From contig NZ_JADEWL010000004.1 in assembly GCF_015207665.1 (NCBI RefSeq), forward strand, positions 1 through 64,000: a stretch of DNA of 64,000 bases. The letters run 5' to 3'. The position numbers and the translations under genes are program-made. Positions 41,871 to 51,628 of the stretch are shown one piece after another; the first letter of the stretch is position 1; each line of letters starts with the position of its first letter. This DNA comes from Plectonema cf. radiosum LEGE 06105 (GTDB lineage: Bacteria; Cyanobacteriota; Cyanobacteriia; Cyanobacteriales; Nostocaceae). The notes under the pieces were generated by a model that was not told the DNA's origin, searched no databases, and saw only the letters and a list, made by a program, of their open reading frames with translations.

Positions 41871-42916
41871 TGAAAAACTAACTCCACCCCTATTTTCGCT
41901 GTCTTAGACTCATTTAAAATAAATTCAGTAGGCTTTTCATATTCTCTAAATATTTTTTCAATAGTACCTACTTCTATCGGTTCCATAAAATCTAACAATC
42001 TTAATTCTGGAAGCACTTCTGATTTATCAATATAATGTTGAATTTTTGTATTAGCACCGCTAATCCCAACACTAGGTACACCAAGAATATCCGCTAATAT
42101 TATCGAGTGTAAACGGTTGCCGAAATGAAAATCCATTTGACTTAAAATCTCGACAAATTCTGCTGGTTTCTCCCAATTATGCAGTTTATAGTTATCTGAA
42201 GGTAAGTATTTTTTAAGTAAATGATGAAATTTATTATCGTTCCTTTCTTCTCCCACATGGGCTGGTAATAAATGGATTACTGAATTATACTTTTTCACAA
42301 ACTGCATCAACTGTTGTCCGTAAAATTCACCTCTTCCTTCACCCCACCAAAATTTTCCAGAGAAGGAAATATTTTTGATTTCGCTGGATTTATTTTCTTT
42401 TATATAAGGTTGATAATAATTTAAATCCAAAAATGCCAAATCACCACCCAAACAACAAGCTTTAACCGGCTTAAGTTTCTGCAAAGCTACTTCGTAAGAT
42501 TGTTTATCTCTTAAATAGAGTAAATCGGCATTTTTAAAAATCTTGCTTTTCCTATCTTTTTCATCCGAATTCATGGTTTCTAAACCAACACCAAGAAAGC
42601 AAAACTTTTTTCCAGTCCATTTGACTAATGACTGTAACCTTAATAAATTAGTTGGTTTATCTTTTATATTTAAAGTTCCACCACCCCACATTAAACAATC
42701 ACTTTGTAAAATTACAGAAAGTCTTTTCAGTTTAGATAGTTTATTAGCTGCAAAAAAACTAACTTTATCTGTAGTGCGTTCGTAATAATCTTCTTGGCAA
42801 AATACAAATATCTGATTAACTTCTTGCTTTTTGGCAAAATAATCAATTAATTGGCGTAAAAATAAATCATCGCCAACATTATGAAATCCGTAATAACCCA
42901 TCAATAAAATATTCAT
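41861..42916 (-). CDS. Polysaccharide pyruvyl transferase family protein
   Basis: The 351-residue protein starts with MGYYGFHNVGDDLFLRQLI, the N-terminal signature of the CsaB/WcaK-type pyruvyl transferase fold. It has LMWGGGTLNI (about 76-85), CFLGVGLE, YLRDKQSYEVA and the C-terminal HFGNRLHSIILADILGVPSVGI block, which holds conserved His and Arg residues. The family adds pyruvate ketals to sugars of cell-surface polymers from phosphoenolpyruvate. Its neighbour genes encode glycosyltransferases, which supports a surface-polysaccharide role. Confidence 0.9.
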   Translation of the reverse strand: MNILLMGYYGFHNVGDDLFLRQLIDYFAKKQEVNQIFVFCQEDYYERTTDKVSFFAANKLSKLKRLSVILQSDCLMWGGGTLNIKDKPTNLLRLQSLVKWTGKKFCFLGVGLETMNSDEKDRKSKIFKNADLLYLRDKQSYEVALQKLKPVKACCLGGDLAFLDLNYYQPYIKENKSSEIKNISFSGKFWWGEGRGEFYGQQLMQFVKKYNSVIHLLPAHVGEERNDNKFHHLLKKYLPSDNYKLHNWEKPAEFVEILSQMDFHFGNRLHSIILADILGVPSVGISGANTKIQHYIDKSEVLPELRLLDFMEPIEVGTIEKIFREYEKPTEFILNESKTAKIGVELVFQKG

Positions 42917-43181
42917 TTATTTATCCTAAACTAATTGATTAACATTTGATGTACAACAAACATATAGTCGTTTTTTTTATGGTTATAAATATTCCTTAAT
43001 TATAGTTATAATTCTAAATATTTGGCATTAATCATTTTGAAGGTATATGATAGTATTTGAATTAGCAATAATTAATTATTGTTCGCTGTATTTATTCATA
43101 ATTAACTGATTTTTCCGGATATTTTTAAATCCAAAATTAAACTTCCTCCAATTATTTCAACTTTAATTATTGGTAATCGCC

Positions 43182-44399
43182 ATGAATATCTTAATGTTAT
43201 CTTCTACATTTCCTTATCCACCTACTCGCGGTGGTACTCAAGTTAGAACTTTTAATTTACTTAAGTATTTACAACGGAATCACTGTGTAATTTTGGCGAC
43301 TCAATCCGAACCTGATGTTACTGAAACAGAAATAGCCGGATTGCGGGATTGTGTGGATGAACTAGTCCTTTTTAATCGTCCCCATGACTCTGGTACCACC
43401 GGAGGAATACTGAAAAAAATTCAGCGTCTAACTAAATTCGTCAGTGAAGGTATTCCCCCTTCCGTCTTAAATCGCTACTCTGTGGATATGCAAAATTGGA
43501 TTGATGCTTATGTGGAATCGGGTAAGTGTGATGTTGTGACTAGCGAACACAGTGTTAATGAAATCTACGTGCGTCCCCATTTTCATCACAAGGTACGTAC
43601 TATAGTCAACGTTCACAGTTCAGTATACGGGACTTGTCTCAATCAATTGCAAAATCGTATATCTGAAAATTCTTTGCGAGATAAAATTAATTTACCATTG
43701 CTGCGTCGTTACGAAAAAAACTACTGCGGTAAATTTTCGGCAATTGTAGCGACAACTGAAGAAGATAAAATTCAACTGCGGGAATTTAATTCTAACAGTG
43801 AAATTACGGTAATTCCTAACGGTGTAGATTTGGTGATGTTTCCTTATCGGAAAGCAGATCCAGGAGGACACCGTTTAATTTTTATCGGTGCAATGGACAA
43901 TTTAGCAAATATTGATGCCGTATGCTTTTTCTGTAACGAAGTATTACCGGAAATCCAGAAACTTTACCCCGATACAACTTTTGATATTGTAGGTTCTCGT
44001 CCCGTTGCAGAGGTGTTAGCCCTCAAAGATAACCCCGGAGTCAACGTCACGGGAAAAGTCCCTTCAATGGCAGAATACCTGCACAAATCCACCGTCTGTG
44101 TAGTGTCGATGCGGACTGGATTCGGAATCAAAAACAAAACCTTAGAAGCAATGGCTGCTGGTATACCCGTCGTCGGTAGCGATCGCGGTTTGGAAGGATT
44201 GGCTGTAGACGTTGGCAATGTTGAGTTACGGGCTTTGCGTGCCAATAAACCGCAAGAATATGTCAACGCTATTAGTAAGCTGTTTGAAAATCCGCAATTA
44301 CGAGCAGAATTATCTAATAATGCGAGAAAATTAGTTGAAACAGAGTTTACCTGGGAAAGCGCAGGGAAACGTTATGAACAAGTTTGTGTTGGAAAGTAA
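43182..44399 (+). CDS. Family 4 glycosyltransferase
   Basis: The protein is 405 residues from the ATG at 43182. A TTG four codons upstream is an alternative, but MNILMLSSTFPYPPTRGGTQ is the usual GT4 start. It has the GT-B fold: a Gly-rich loop near the start, then VIPNGVD (typical at the start of the C-terminal domain), HRLIFIGAMDN, TGKVPSMAEYLHKSTVCVVSMRTGFGIKNKTLEAMAAGIPVV, and the EAM motif. It transfers a sugar from a nucleotide donor during glycan assembly. It is divergent from the two other polysaccharide genes. Confidence 0.92.
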   Translation: MNILMLSSTFPYPPTRGGTQVRTFNLLKYLQRNHCVILATQSEPDVTETEIAGLRDCVDELVLFNRPHDSGTTGGILKKIQRLTKFVSEGIPPSVLNRYSVDMQNWIDAYVESGKCDVVTSEHSVNEIYVRPHFHHKVRTIVNVHSSVYGTCLNQLQNRISENSLRDKINLPLLRRYEKNYCGKFSAIVATTEEDKIQLREFNSNSEITVIPNGVDLVMFPYRKADPGGHRLIFIGAMDNLANIDAVCFFCNEVLPEIQKLYPDTTFDIVGSRPVAEVLALKDNPGVNVTGKVPSMAEYLHKSTVCVVSMRTGFGIKNKTLEAMAAGIPVVGSDRGLEGLAVDVGNVELRALRANKPQEYVNAISKLFENPQLRAELSNNARKLVETEFTWESAGKRYEQVCVGK

Positions 44400-44407
44400 T
44401 TAATAAT

Positions 44408-44543
44408 GTAGAGACGTAGCAATGCTACGTCTCCAGATATTTAAATTTGTATAGAGAAGTCGGTGAAATAGTATCTTTAAAACATATAAACATCTTTTAA
44501 AATACAAAAACACAAAGAGACGTAGCAATAAGCTCGTCTCTAC
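44408..44543. repeat. Two family A hairpins
   Basis: Copies at 44408-44433 (gtagagacgtagc / gctacgtctc) and 44517-44543 (gagacgtagca with partner gctcgtctctac) lie between convergent genes. Confidence 0.88.
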
Positions 44544-44573
44544 ATAAATTGTTTGTTAATAAACAAGATTTGA

Positions 44574-44879
44574 TTACTGACTCAATCCAAACCCAATTCT
44601 ACTATAAACAGGAATCCTTGTACGTTCAGGTTTCTGAATATTGGTAGTAGAAGAGTCTTCAGGTTGCGATTGGGAAATATTAGTAGCCTTATCTTGATTT
44701 AAACTACTAGAATCGCTTAAATTTGATGTTTTAACTGCATCATTTGCAATGGCAGATTGAGAAGATTTTGTAATGTCCTTGTTTGAATTAGCTGCTGTTT
44801 GCGCTTGAGATGGAATTGCAACCAAAGCAGAACCAACTGCTAAAAGTAACCCAAGCAGACAAGAAAGATTTTGAGGCAT
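44574..44879 (-). CDS. Small exported Ser/Asn-rich protein
   Basis: The 101-residue precursor has a strong signal peptide (LSCLLGLLLAVGSALVAIPSQAQ, cut at about 26). The mature part is a low-complexity chain rich in Ser, Asn, Gln and Thr with a C-terminal RIPVYSRIGFGLSQ. That end looks like a single beta-strand, which may serve as a recognition tail. I do not recognise the family. Confidence 0.6.
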   Translation of the reverse strand: MPQNLSCLLGLLLAVGSALVAIPSQAQTAANSNKDITKSSQSAIANDAVKTSNLSDSSSLNQDKATNISQSQPEDSSTTNIQKPERTRIPVYSRIGFGLSQ

Positions 44880-45436
44880 TTTAATCTCTAATTGTTTCTA
44901 AAATGTAAGTAAAAATCTTGTTTTAATATCAAAAAAATATTCCAAATCAAGCCATCATTAAATACTATTTTTTGATAAAAAAAACTAGATACAAGACAAG
45001 ATGAATTTTGATTTTAAAAATGTTTACTGCGCTGTTTTGCAAAAATTAATTAAATGAGAATTCCTCTTCAGTCGATATACGCTATTCATAGATACACTTG
45101 AAAAAAAATGATGTTTATAAAATATGCCTTTAACGCAACTACCCAAAATTTACTATTAAACAAGTTATTATTTCAATAGAGAAAATACGGGAATAAACTA
45201 TTAATTTAATTGTTGTGAGATTATCAATGCTATGGAGTATATTTGACTAACTTAATCATCAACTATATGAATTTTTTGTAATGTATTGGTTTAGGTAGTC
45301 TAGTTTAGGTAACAATTTTAGTCGCAAACTGCCCGTTTCAGAAACCTTCAAATACAATAGAGTTATCTGCAACTCAAAACTTTGAATAATAACATTTGAC
45401 CGCAAAATCTTCATATTATCGGAGATACAAGCTGTA
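44880..45436. other. 557-base gene-free A+T-rich spacer
   Basis: Between divergent genes. No repeats of the families above, RNA gene or credible ORF are visible. It must hold two promoters. Confidence 0.6.
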
Positions 45437-45853
45437 ATGATTGATATTGGATTTACTCATATAGCACTACCCGTCACGAATATTGACAAAAGTATCAATT
45501 TCTACTCAACTTATGCTGAAATGCAGGTTATTCATCGTCGCATTGATGCAGAAACGGGTGTAATTGTTGCCTGGCTTTCTGACGGTACTCGTCCTTTTGC
45601 GATCGTTCTTATTCAAACAGATTCAGTGCATAGTATTCTATCTCCGATAGCACATCTTGGAGTTGGTTGTAAAAGTCGCGAACACATGAATACTCTTTGT
45701 GAAAAGGCACAAGAGGAAGGTGTTCTGCTTGAGGAACCAAAAGATTCTGGATATCCAATCGGGTATTGGGCTTTTTTGCAAGATCCAGATGGTCACACAC
45801 TTGAACTATCCTATGGACAGGAAATAGGATTAACAGTAGAAAATATTCTATGA
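45437..45853 (+). CDS. VOC (glyoxalase/bleomycin-resistance) family protein
   Basis: The 138-residue protein has two beta-alpha-beta-beta-beta modules. His8 (GFTHIALPV), His73 (PIAHLGVG) and Glu124 region (DGHTLELSYG) match the usual metal-ligand positions of VOC metalloenzymes. The DPDGHTLEL ending is the family hallmark. Reaction cannot be fixed: members act as glyoxalases, dioxygenases, epimerases or drug-binding proteins. It stands alone. Confidence 0.88.
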   Translation: MIDIGFTHIALPVTNIDKSINFYSTYAEMQVIHRRIDAETGVIVAWLSDGTRPFAIVLIQTDSVHSILSPIAHLGVGCKSREHMNTLCEKAQEEGVLLEEPKDSGYPIGYWAFLQDPDGHTLELSYGQEIGLTVENIL

Positions 45854-45986
45854 TATCGCTGCCCTTTCTAATTAAGGATAGTTAACAAAGCTAAACTGGG
45901 AGAGTATGCTAGCCAGCTATATCACGTCCCAGTGATTAATTATTGTTGACTACTCCCTGTTCCCTTCGTTCCCTGTTCCCTACTCC

Positions 45987-47675
45987 CTAAAAAGTAAAAC
46001 TAGTCCGTAAAATACCAATAGTAACTGAGTCGCTATCTTGTGTATGACCGGGTTCTATAATGTGAATAATTCCTGGAGTTAGACTCATATTATCGTTCAA
46101 TCGCCAACGATAAAAAGCTTCAATATGAGTGGTTGTACCCGGTTGTCCACCTTCGCTTCCATTTCCTCCATTTAAAAGGTTTGGTACATTATTACCTCCA
46201 GATAAGTTACTACTAACAATTTTTGGTGGTTGTCCGACATAAATTCCACCTAAATTACCCTTACCAAATAAGTCGGGAAAGTTGAGATAAACCATGTAGT
46301 TTGTAGTCTCGACATCTCCCGATTCTCCAGGTATCTGAGAATTAGTATAACCAGCCCAACCACCTAATGTAATTCCTCGCGTAACTTCCCAATTGACGGT
46401 AGCACCAACGGCATTTGTTTGCAAAGGACTGGAAGTTCCCGCAAAGCAATTTAAAGCAGTTAAACAGCTATCACCAGCAAAAGTTGATAAAAAACCATTC
46501 GGCGAATAATTATTAACATAATATAAACTTACATCTAACGTCTTCGCAGGTGTTAATAATAATTGTGCCGCAGCAGTGGTGTTTCCATCAAATAAACCTC
46601 CACGTTGTCCGGGATTTGCGATATCTTTAGCACTATAAATTGCTTGTACACTGGCACTTTTAGCAACTTGCCAATCAAAAGCAATTCCACCATTTTCAAA
46701 ATCCAAATTCAAAATTGGGTTTCTTTGAGCAAACCATGATAAAGGTCCGTTGGCTGCATCTTCGGCACGGTTGGGACCTCGAAATGCACGTATCATATCA
46801 ACACCTTTGGTTCCTACCATCATTGCCAATTTTTTACTCAAAAGTTGGTGATAATGTAGGTCGCTTAAAGTCCAATCGTTTCCTGGAGGAGCTTCATAAC
46901 CAAGTATAAAATCATTACTTAATTTAGGGCTTGTGGAACCATTCGCAGCCAAAAGTCCTGTTACTAAAAAACTACGTGGTGTAAATTGACTGGTCAAATA
47001 TAGCTGATTAAAGTTAATTATATTAGTATTAGTACTTGGGTCATTAGTATCCTTTACGCCATCTCTAGGAGCAATATCACCGCGATTTGCACCACGTCCT
47101 TGAATACCGATAATTGCAATTCCACTGAGTTTGGTGGTTGTGGAAAATTGATTGGCTTCAATCTCAGCAGTACGAGATTCTAATGCATCAACTCGTCCTC
47201 TTAATGTCGCTAATTCTGCACCAAATTCTTGTTGTAATCTTTGTAAAGTTGCTAAATCTTCACTCGTAACGATGTTACTTGTTGCTGTCGCAATTAATTC
47301 ATTGACTCTTTCCAAACAAGCATTTAAACCCGCAGCAAATTCATAACGAGTTAAAGCCCGGTTTCCTCGATAAGTTCCATTTGGATAACCTGCTATACAT
47401 CCATAACGTTCCACTAATGATTGTAAAGATTGGAACGCCCAATCTGTAGGCTGTACATCGGAAAATTGCGACACCGAATTAACTTGTCCCATGGGATTTT
47501 CATCCCCAGATGGCACAAATGGTTGAGAAATCTTGAACTGTTGTGTTTCCATTACTCCTTCTGTAGGTATAGATAAATCTACAGAAACCTGTTCTTCAGA
47601 CATTGCTTTATCTGGAAATCCGGTAATTCCCGCAGCTAAAAAACAGATAATCAGCGAAATTTTACTGTTGTTCAA
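45987..47675 (-). CDS. Iron-uptake-type porin with SLH domain
   Basis: The 562-residue precursor has a signal peptide (ISLIICFLAAGITGFPDKAMS). The SLH domain (about 65-125; FSDVQPTDWAFQSLQSLVERYGCIAGYPNGTYRGNRALTRYEFAAGLNACL, shown here by its fixed residues) anchors it to the peptidoglycan-linked polymer. A coiled-coil region (about 130-175) precedes the OprB-like beta-barrel ending in SFTF. It belongs to the cyanobacterial SomA/SomB group, of which some take up iron and small solutes. Its promoter lies in the 47676-47860 region. Confidence 0.92.
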   Translation of the reverse strand: MNNSKISLIICFLAAGITGFPDKAMSEEQVSVDLSIPTEGVMETQQFKISQPFVPSGDENPMGQVNSVSQFSDVQPTDWAFQSLQSLVERYGCIAGYPNGTYRGNRALTRYEFAAGLNACLERVNELIATATSNIVTSEDLATLQRLQQEFGAELATLRGRVDALESRTAEIEANQFSTTTKLSGIAIIGIQGRGANRGDIAPRDGVKDTNDPSTNTNIINFNQLYLTSQFTPRSFLVTGLLAANGSTSPKLSNDFILGYEAPPGNDWTLSDLHYHQLLSKKLAMMVGTKGVDMIRAFRGPNRAEDAANGPLSWFAQRNPILNLDFENGGIAFDWQVAKSASVQAIYSAKDIANPGQRGGLFDGNTTAAAQLLLTPAKTLDVSLYYVNNYSPNGFLSTFAGDSCLTALNCFAGTSSPLQTNAVGATVNWEVTRGITLGGWAGYTNSQIPGESGDVETTNYMVYLNFPDLFGKGNLGGIYVGQPPKIVSSNLSGGNNVPNLLNGGNGSEGGQPGTTTHIEAFYRWRLNDNMSLTPGIIHIIEPGHTQDSDSVTIGILRTSFTF

Positions 47676-47879
47676 CTTTCAAAACTCTGTTTATATACAA
47701 CGGTTGAGCTTATTCAATTTTTTATATTAATGGCATGAGTGATTATACGGAATTTTTATAAAAATAGATTTGAAAACTTTTGGGCAATATTTCTGAAGCA
47801 AGTGTATAAAAGAAAAAGCTACTACTGTTACGGTAAATCAAAAGCTTTGCAAAATATTTAATTAATTTGAAAACCTTTT

Positions 47880-48008
47880 GATTACCCCTATCCCATTCTC
47901 TATGAAACCTCTTTCCTCTGCGTTCTCTGTCTTGAAAAGTTGTTCATGGGGGAAACCCCCAAGACCACACTTTTCGCTGCGTCTCTGCGGTTTTTTTTCA
48001 GTAATCTT
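47880..48008 (-). repeat. cagagg repeat element, intergenic copy with an inner hairpin
   Basis: On the minus strand the order is gattactgaaaaaaaaccgc, agagacgcagc, then a G-rich hairpin (gggggtttccccc) and gaacgcagaggaaagagg. This is the same element with an added central segment. The ORF that crosses it is not credible. Confidence 0.8.
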
Positions 48009-48147
48009 GAGTGCGGAAAACGAGTAATCTCCTAACGCACTAAGAAAAATAACTATCAAACTTACCCACCTAACAATTTTAAATTGAACAAAATGTGGAG
48101 TCAATTCAAAATTCCCAATCCCCATCCAAAAGCGAGTCAAGATTAGT

Positions 48148-49650
48148 ATGACAAAAACCTCACCATCATCAAATTATGATAAAAAAACTGGTAAACAGCC
48201 TAATACTAAAGTTCGCAAACTCCGTAAAAAAATTAAAAAATCTCAAAAAAATATTCAGGATAAAACTGTCGCTTCTACAGGAATTCGTTCCTATTCAAGT
48301 CGTCGTCAGAAAATCGAAAAACACAAAAAAATGGCGACATCAATGTTAGCGATCGCAATTTTATTGGCAAGTGGGGGTTTAGTTATAGCTTTGGGTTGGA
48401 TTAGTATTTTATTTATATTTAATCCGCAACAAGTAAGTTGGTTAAATGATTTTGTTCCTGGATGGGTAAAAGTTGGTTCCACTCCAGAACAACGTCCGCA
48501 TACAATAAAGCAAATTCAAAGCGAAATTCAAAAACAAAAACGTATAACTGGAGAAATTATTGCTTTAGAAAGCGATACTGATGAATCTTTTTTATTACCC
48601 GTTTTTCGCAAACGCAATAACTGTCATTCTGATTGTCAAAATATAATTGAACTGCGGACTTATCATTTAGCAACAGATTTTGAATGGCGTTCCCCCACTA
48701 AAAAATACTATCATTTAACTAGCCAATTTTCCGTTACCGGACCAGAAGAAGATGAAGTCATCGCACCTTTGATAGATGCAAATGTCGAAAAAAATCCAGG
48801 TTCGAGCATTCCTCTACCCATAAGTGAAATTGGACGCTTTGACAAAGATGCACCACTACAGGGAATTTGGTATTATTTACGTGGCGATCGCTCTTGGGGT
48901 ACCAACCAGACAGCTTACGGTTACATCCTTCATTACAATCGCGATCGCCGCAGTCTCCAACAAATGATATCCTGGACAAGTCCCACCGGAGATTTACCTG
49001 AATGGGAGCAGGTAACTGGTGATGAAGAGAAGGAATTAGTAGTACGTCAAACAGTGGGTTTAGAACCACGTCTGCGAGTTTATCAAGTTCAACCAAGCGA
49101 ATACGTCATTAACCCGATTAAACTATCTGAAATCACTCTCAAACCCCCAGGTTTGAACGATGGAGCATACAAAGATGCATTATTAATCGCTCAGAGTGGA
49201 CTGTGGACACCAGCTGAGCAATGGTTGCAATTTATCCAAAAACAGCAAAAAGGCAAGATATCATCAGCAGCACAAGCACAAATCGATTTAATTCGCTTGC
49301 ATTCTCAGCTTACCAAAAAATTAGCCGATACCAGTTGGGCAAGTCCTTCCCAACAAGTATTAGCTTACTTAATTGATGGCAGATGGGGAGAAGCTTTAAA
49401 AGTATTTGAAGCATCACCGCAAAACACCGTAGAAATCAAAAATTTACTCAAAGTCGATACAGGAAGATTAGAAAATCGTATTGATGCAGCATTACAAGTA
49501 AATCCTAATCGTTCGGAAGTACAAGCTTGGAAAGCTTTAATTATCGCATCTCAAAAAAGTACAAACCAAGCTGATAACTGGCTCAATACACAATCTAAAA
49601 TTTCTCAAGATTCATTAACTTATATTAAAAAGCTTTTAACGAAAATTTAA
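48148..49650 (+). CDS. Conserved membrane-anchored protein of unknown function
   Basis: The 500-residue protein has a very basic N-terminal tail (1-60, with KVRKLRKKIKKSQKN) and a single membrane helix (about 63-91). This is typical of a type II or N-in anchor. The large C-terminal part is probably extracytoplasmic. It has a domain of about 110-310 with DRSWGTNQTAYGYILHY and a C-terminal helical part (about 330-500) with TPR-like helices (SGLWTPAEQWLQFIQ, DGRWGEALKVFE). I do not recognise a named family, though such proteins look cyanobacterium-specific. Confidence 0.72.
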   Translation: MTKTSPSSNYDKKTGKQPNTKVRKLRKKIKKSQKNIQDKTVASTGIRSYSSRRQKIEKHKKMATSMLAIAILLASGGLVIALGWISILFIFNPQQVSWLNDFVPGWVKVGSTPEQRPHTIKQIQSEIQKQKRITGEIIALESDTDESFLLPVFRKRNNCHSDCQNIIELRTYHLATDFEWRSPTKKYYHLTSQFSVTGPEEDEVIAPLIDANVEKNPGSSIPLPISEIGRFDKDAPLQGIWYYLRGDRSWGTNQTAYGYILHYNRDRRSLQQMISWTSPTGDLPEWEQVTGDEEKELVVRQTVGLEPRLRVYQVQPSEYVINPIKLSEITLKPPGLNDGAYKDALLIAQSGLWTPAEQWLQFIQKQQKGKISSAAQAQIDLIRLHSQLTKKLADTSWASPSQQVLAYLIDGRWGEALKVFEASPQNTVEIKNLLKVDTGRLENRIDAALQVNPNRSEVQAWKALIIASQKSTNQADNWLNTQSKISQDSLTYIKKLLTKI

Positions 49651-49725
49651 TTCAAGTAAGTTTATGCATCCTCAAATGCTCCAATCGCTAAGGTTTTCCT
49701 AAACGCAGTTGTCAAACCATAATAT

Positions 49726-50514
49726 CTAAATTATTGCAGCTCTTGACACATCCAATGATAATTGACCTTCTGTAAATACATTGAAAAAGTCGTCGAAGCT
49801 AGACGTATCAATTTCGACGGTTTTTTCAACAGTTCCAAACCAGATACCATCACCGTATTCAACATCGACTAATTCATATCCTTCACCCCATCTTTGATTA
49901 ATACCTTGTGTAAGTTCATCAAAACTGCTTGTGGTGTTATAACCACTGGTAATAGTAGAATCCTTTTGAAAAACTCCAAACCAGATACCATCACCATATT
50001 CGACATCAACTAAGTCATATCCTTGATTCCATTGTTGTTGAATTTTTTCTTGAAATTCACTAATAGTGGTTGCGGTAACATAATCACCAGTACCAGGAAC
50101 ATCTCGGAAAACTCCAAACCAAATACCATCACCGTATTCAACATCAACTAAGTCATATCCTTTATTCCATAGTTCTGAAATATCTTCTGTAAGTTCGGTA
50201 AGACTAGTTGATTTGCTATAAGTATTAGCACCAAAATCTTCTTGAAAAGTTCCAAACCAAATACCATCACCGTATTCAACATCAACTAAGCGATATCCTC
50301 CTTGTGTCCATTGTTCTTGAACTGTTTGTGTTAGTTGATCAATACTAGCTGCGGCAATATAACCACTATTATTAGGTATATCTTGATAAACTCCAACCCA
50401 AGTACCATCACCGTATGCAACATCAATCAAGTCATATCCTTGAGTCAAATGTGCTGTAATATTTTCTTGCAATTCTAAAAGATTTTCACCAGTAGTGTAA
50501 GCGTTATTAGACAT
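49726..50514 (-). CDS. Protein with five tandem YGDGxW repeats
   Basis: The 262-residue protein has no signal or membrane segment. It contains five copies of a repeat of about 46-48 residues, each with a helix (for example LTQTVQEQWTQGGYRLVDV) and the core G-Y-x-L-(I/V)-D-V-x-YGDG-(I/T)-W-x-G. The cores fall near residues 26-42, 73-89, 120-136, 168-184 and 215-231. The design resembles DUF7477/WGR-like tandem proteins with a beta-hairpin core. A C-terminal tail (232-262) follows. The biological role is unknown; repeat identity suggests recent internal duplication. Confidence 0.75.
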   Translation of the reverse strand: MSNNAYTTGENLLELQENITAHLTQGYDLIDVAYGDGTWVGVYQDIPNNSGYIAAASIDQLTQTVQEQWTQGGYRLVDVEYGDGIWFGTFQEDFGANTYSKSTSLTELTEDISELWNKGYDLVDVEYGDGIWFGVFRDVPGTGDYVTATTISEFQEKIQQQWNQGYDLVDVEYGDGIWFGVFQKDSTITSGYNTTSSFDELTQGINQRWGEGYELVDVEYGDGIWFGTVEKTVEIDTSSFDDFFNVFTEGQLSLDVSRAAII

Positions 50515-50764
50515 AATTCTTTTCCTGGGATAAATATTTTTGCTTTTCGACGTTATAAGTAGGTTTACAGATTATAGTAAAGCCTTTTACAACTAAAAAG
50601 TATTATATAAAGTCTTCCATAATCGGGATATGTTTTTTTCGGAAATGATTTATGCCTTAATAGGAAAAAATATGTATATTCACTTAGAAATACTGATTTT
50701 TATGTAAGTTAATGTACTGACATATATATATAGTTTTGCCTATAAATAATTGTTTTATTAGAAA

Positions 50765-50910
50765 TAAGTACCTACGCAAAATTAATTGTGTATTGTCCGA
50801 AGCGTTAGCTTCGCTATACTGCGTAAACGCGCAGCTTCTCCCGGAGGGTGCGGTTCATCGCAAGGTTCTCAATTCTTCGGAATGTCTAATTAATTTTGCA
50901 TGACTACTTA
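50765..50910. repeat. MITE-like element with 36-38-base inverted ends
   Basis: Left end taagtacctacgcaaaatta (50765 on) and the reverse complement of the right end (taagtagtcatgcaaaatta) match over about 38 bases with few mismatches, continuing to gtccgaag/attccgaag. The centre has hairpins (agcgttagct, gcgtaaacgc). It encodes nothing. Confidence 0.75.
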
Positions 50911-51134
50911 ACTTATGGAATAAAAAGTCATATTTTTAATCAAAAATAATTTCATGAAGTATTGTATATTTTAATTTGAAATTGAAAGTTTTTCTGAATT
51001 CACATCTTGCACCAGTTGCAATAATTGCTAAGAGTAGCCTCCAAACACTAGTTCCACCAGAATATAGAGCCTCCGACTCTTGTATTTATAATAGACATCT
51101 GGTGGAAATTAATTATGCGTCATCCAGAAACCTT

Positions 51135-51162
51135 GTAGAGACGCGAAATTTCGCGTCTCTAC
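51135..51162. repeat. Family A hairpin
   Basis: A perfect 28-base palindrome: gtagagacgcgaaa and tttcgcgtctctac. Confidence 0.92.
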
Positions 51163-51312
51163 ATTCTTTTTCGGAGATGTCTAATGAAAATCTAGAATTT
51201 ATAACTGCATAAGTTGATTCTTTCAAATTCTATAACTAATCAGAAAGGGTGGAACAGACCACAACTTCTAATTACAGCAACTAATTAATTACCATTTTGG
51301 AGTACAAAAACT

Positions 51313-51576
51313 ATGACTTACACACAAAATCATGCCAATCAAAACTACTGTGAATGCGAGTTCACCATTCCGGTTAAATTGAATGTTCCCATTACGATCA
51401 ATACGACGGTTTACATCAATCCAGTACCTATTACTAAGCAGATATTGCCTGTTGTAATTGAACCCGACTTGCTGTTAGAACCGGGAGTCAGAGCCAAAGC
51501 ACCTGCGTGCTATCCCCAATTTGAGCATCAGCCACAACTACCATATCAAAGCCAAGAAGCCTTGCCATGCAACTAA
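51313..51576 (+). CDS. Tandem small protein, copy 1
   Basis: The 87-residue protein has CECEF near residues 13-17, then a beta-rich core: IPVKLNVPITINTTVYINP followed by VPITKQILPVVIEPDLLLEP. A short C-terminal tail with a Cys (ACYPQ) and a Gln/Pro-rich end follows. No signal peptide or membrane helix is seen. A ribosome site (ggag) lies 8 bases before the ATG. Unknown family. The alternation of Val/Ile and Thr/Asn suggests a strand-rich self-assembling protein, but this is a guess. Confidence 0.8.
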   Translation: MTYTQNHANQNYCECEFTIPVKLNVPITINTTVYINPVPITKQILPVVIEPDLLLEPGVRAKAPACYPQFEHQPQLPYQSQEALPCN

Positions 51577-51628
51577 TAGATAATAACATCCCACAACTAA
51601 TTAATTACCATTTTGGAGTACAAAAACC

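Larger units (their letters stand above)
50515..51277. other. 800-base spacer with MITE and family A hairpin
   Basis: It holds a MITE-like element at 50765-50910 and a perfect family A palindrome at 51135-51162. A TTG-started frame at 50976-51212 runs through that hairpin and has no support. The rest is A+T-rich and must contain the promoter of the tandem array. Confidence 0.7.

Noticed and set aside
47862-48140. Minus-strand frame of 92 codons
   Set aside because: It is made of a cagagg repeat and spacer sequence directly upstream of a real gene.
50976-51212. Plus-strand frame with TTG start
   Set aside because: It reads through a perfect family A hairpin, has no ribosome site and no recognisable domain; kept as spacer.
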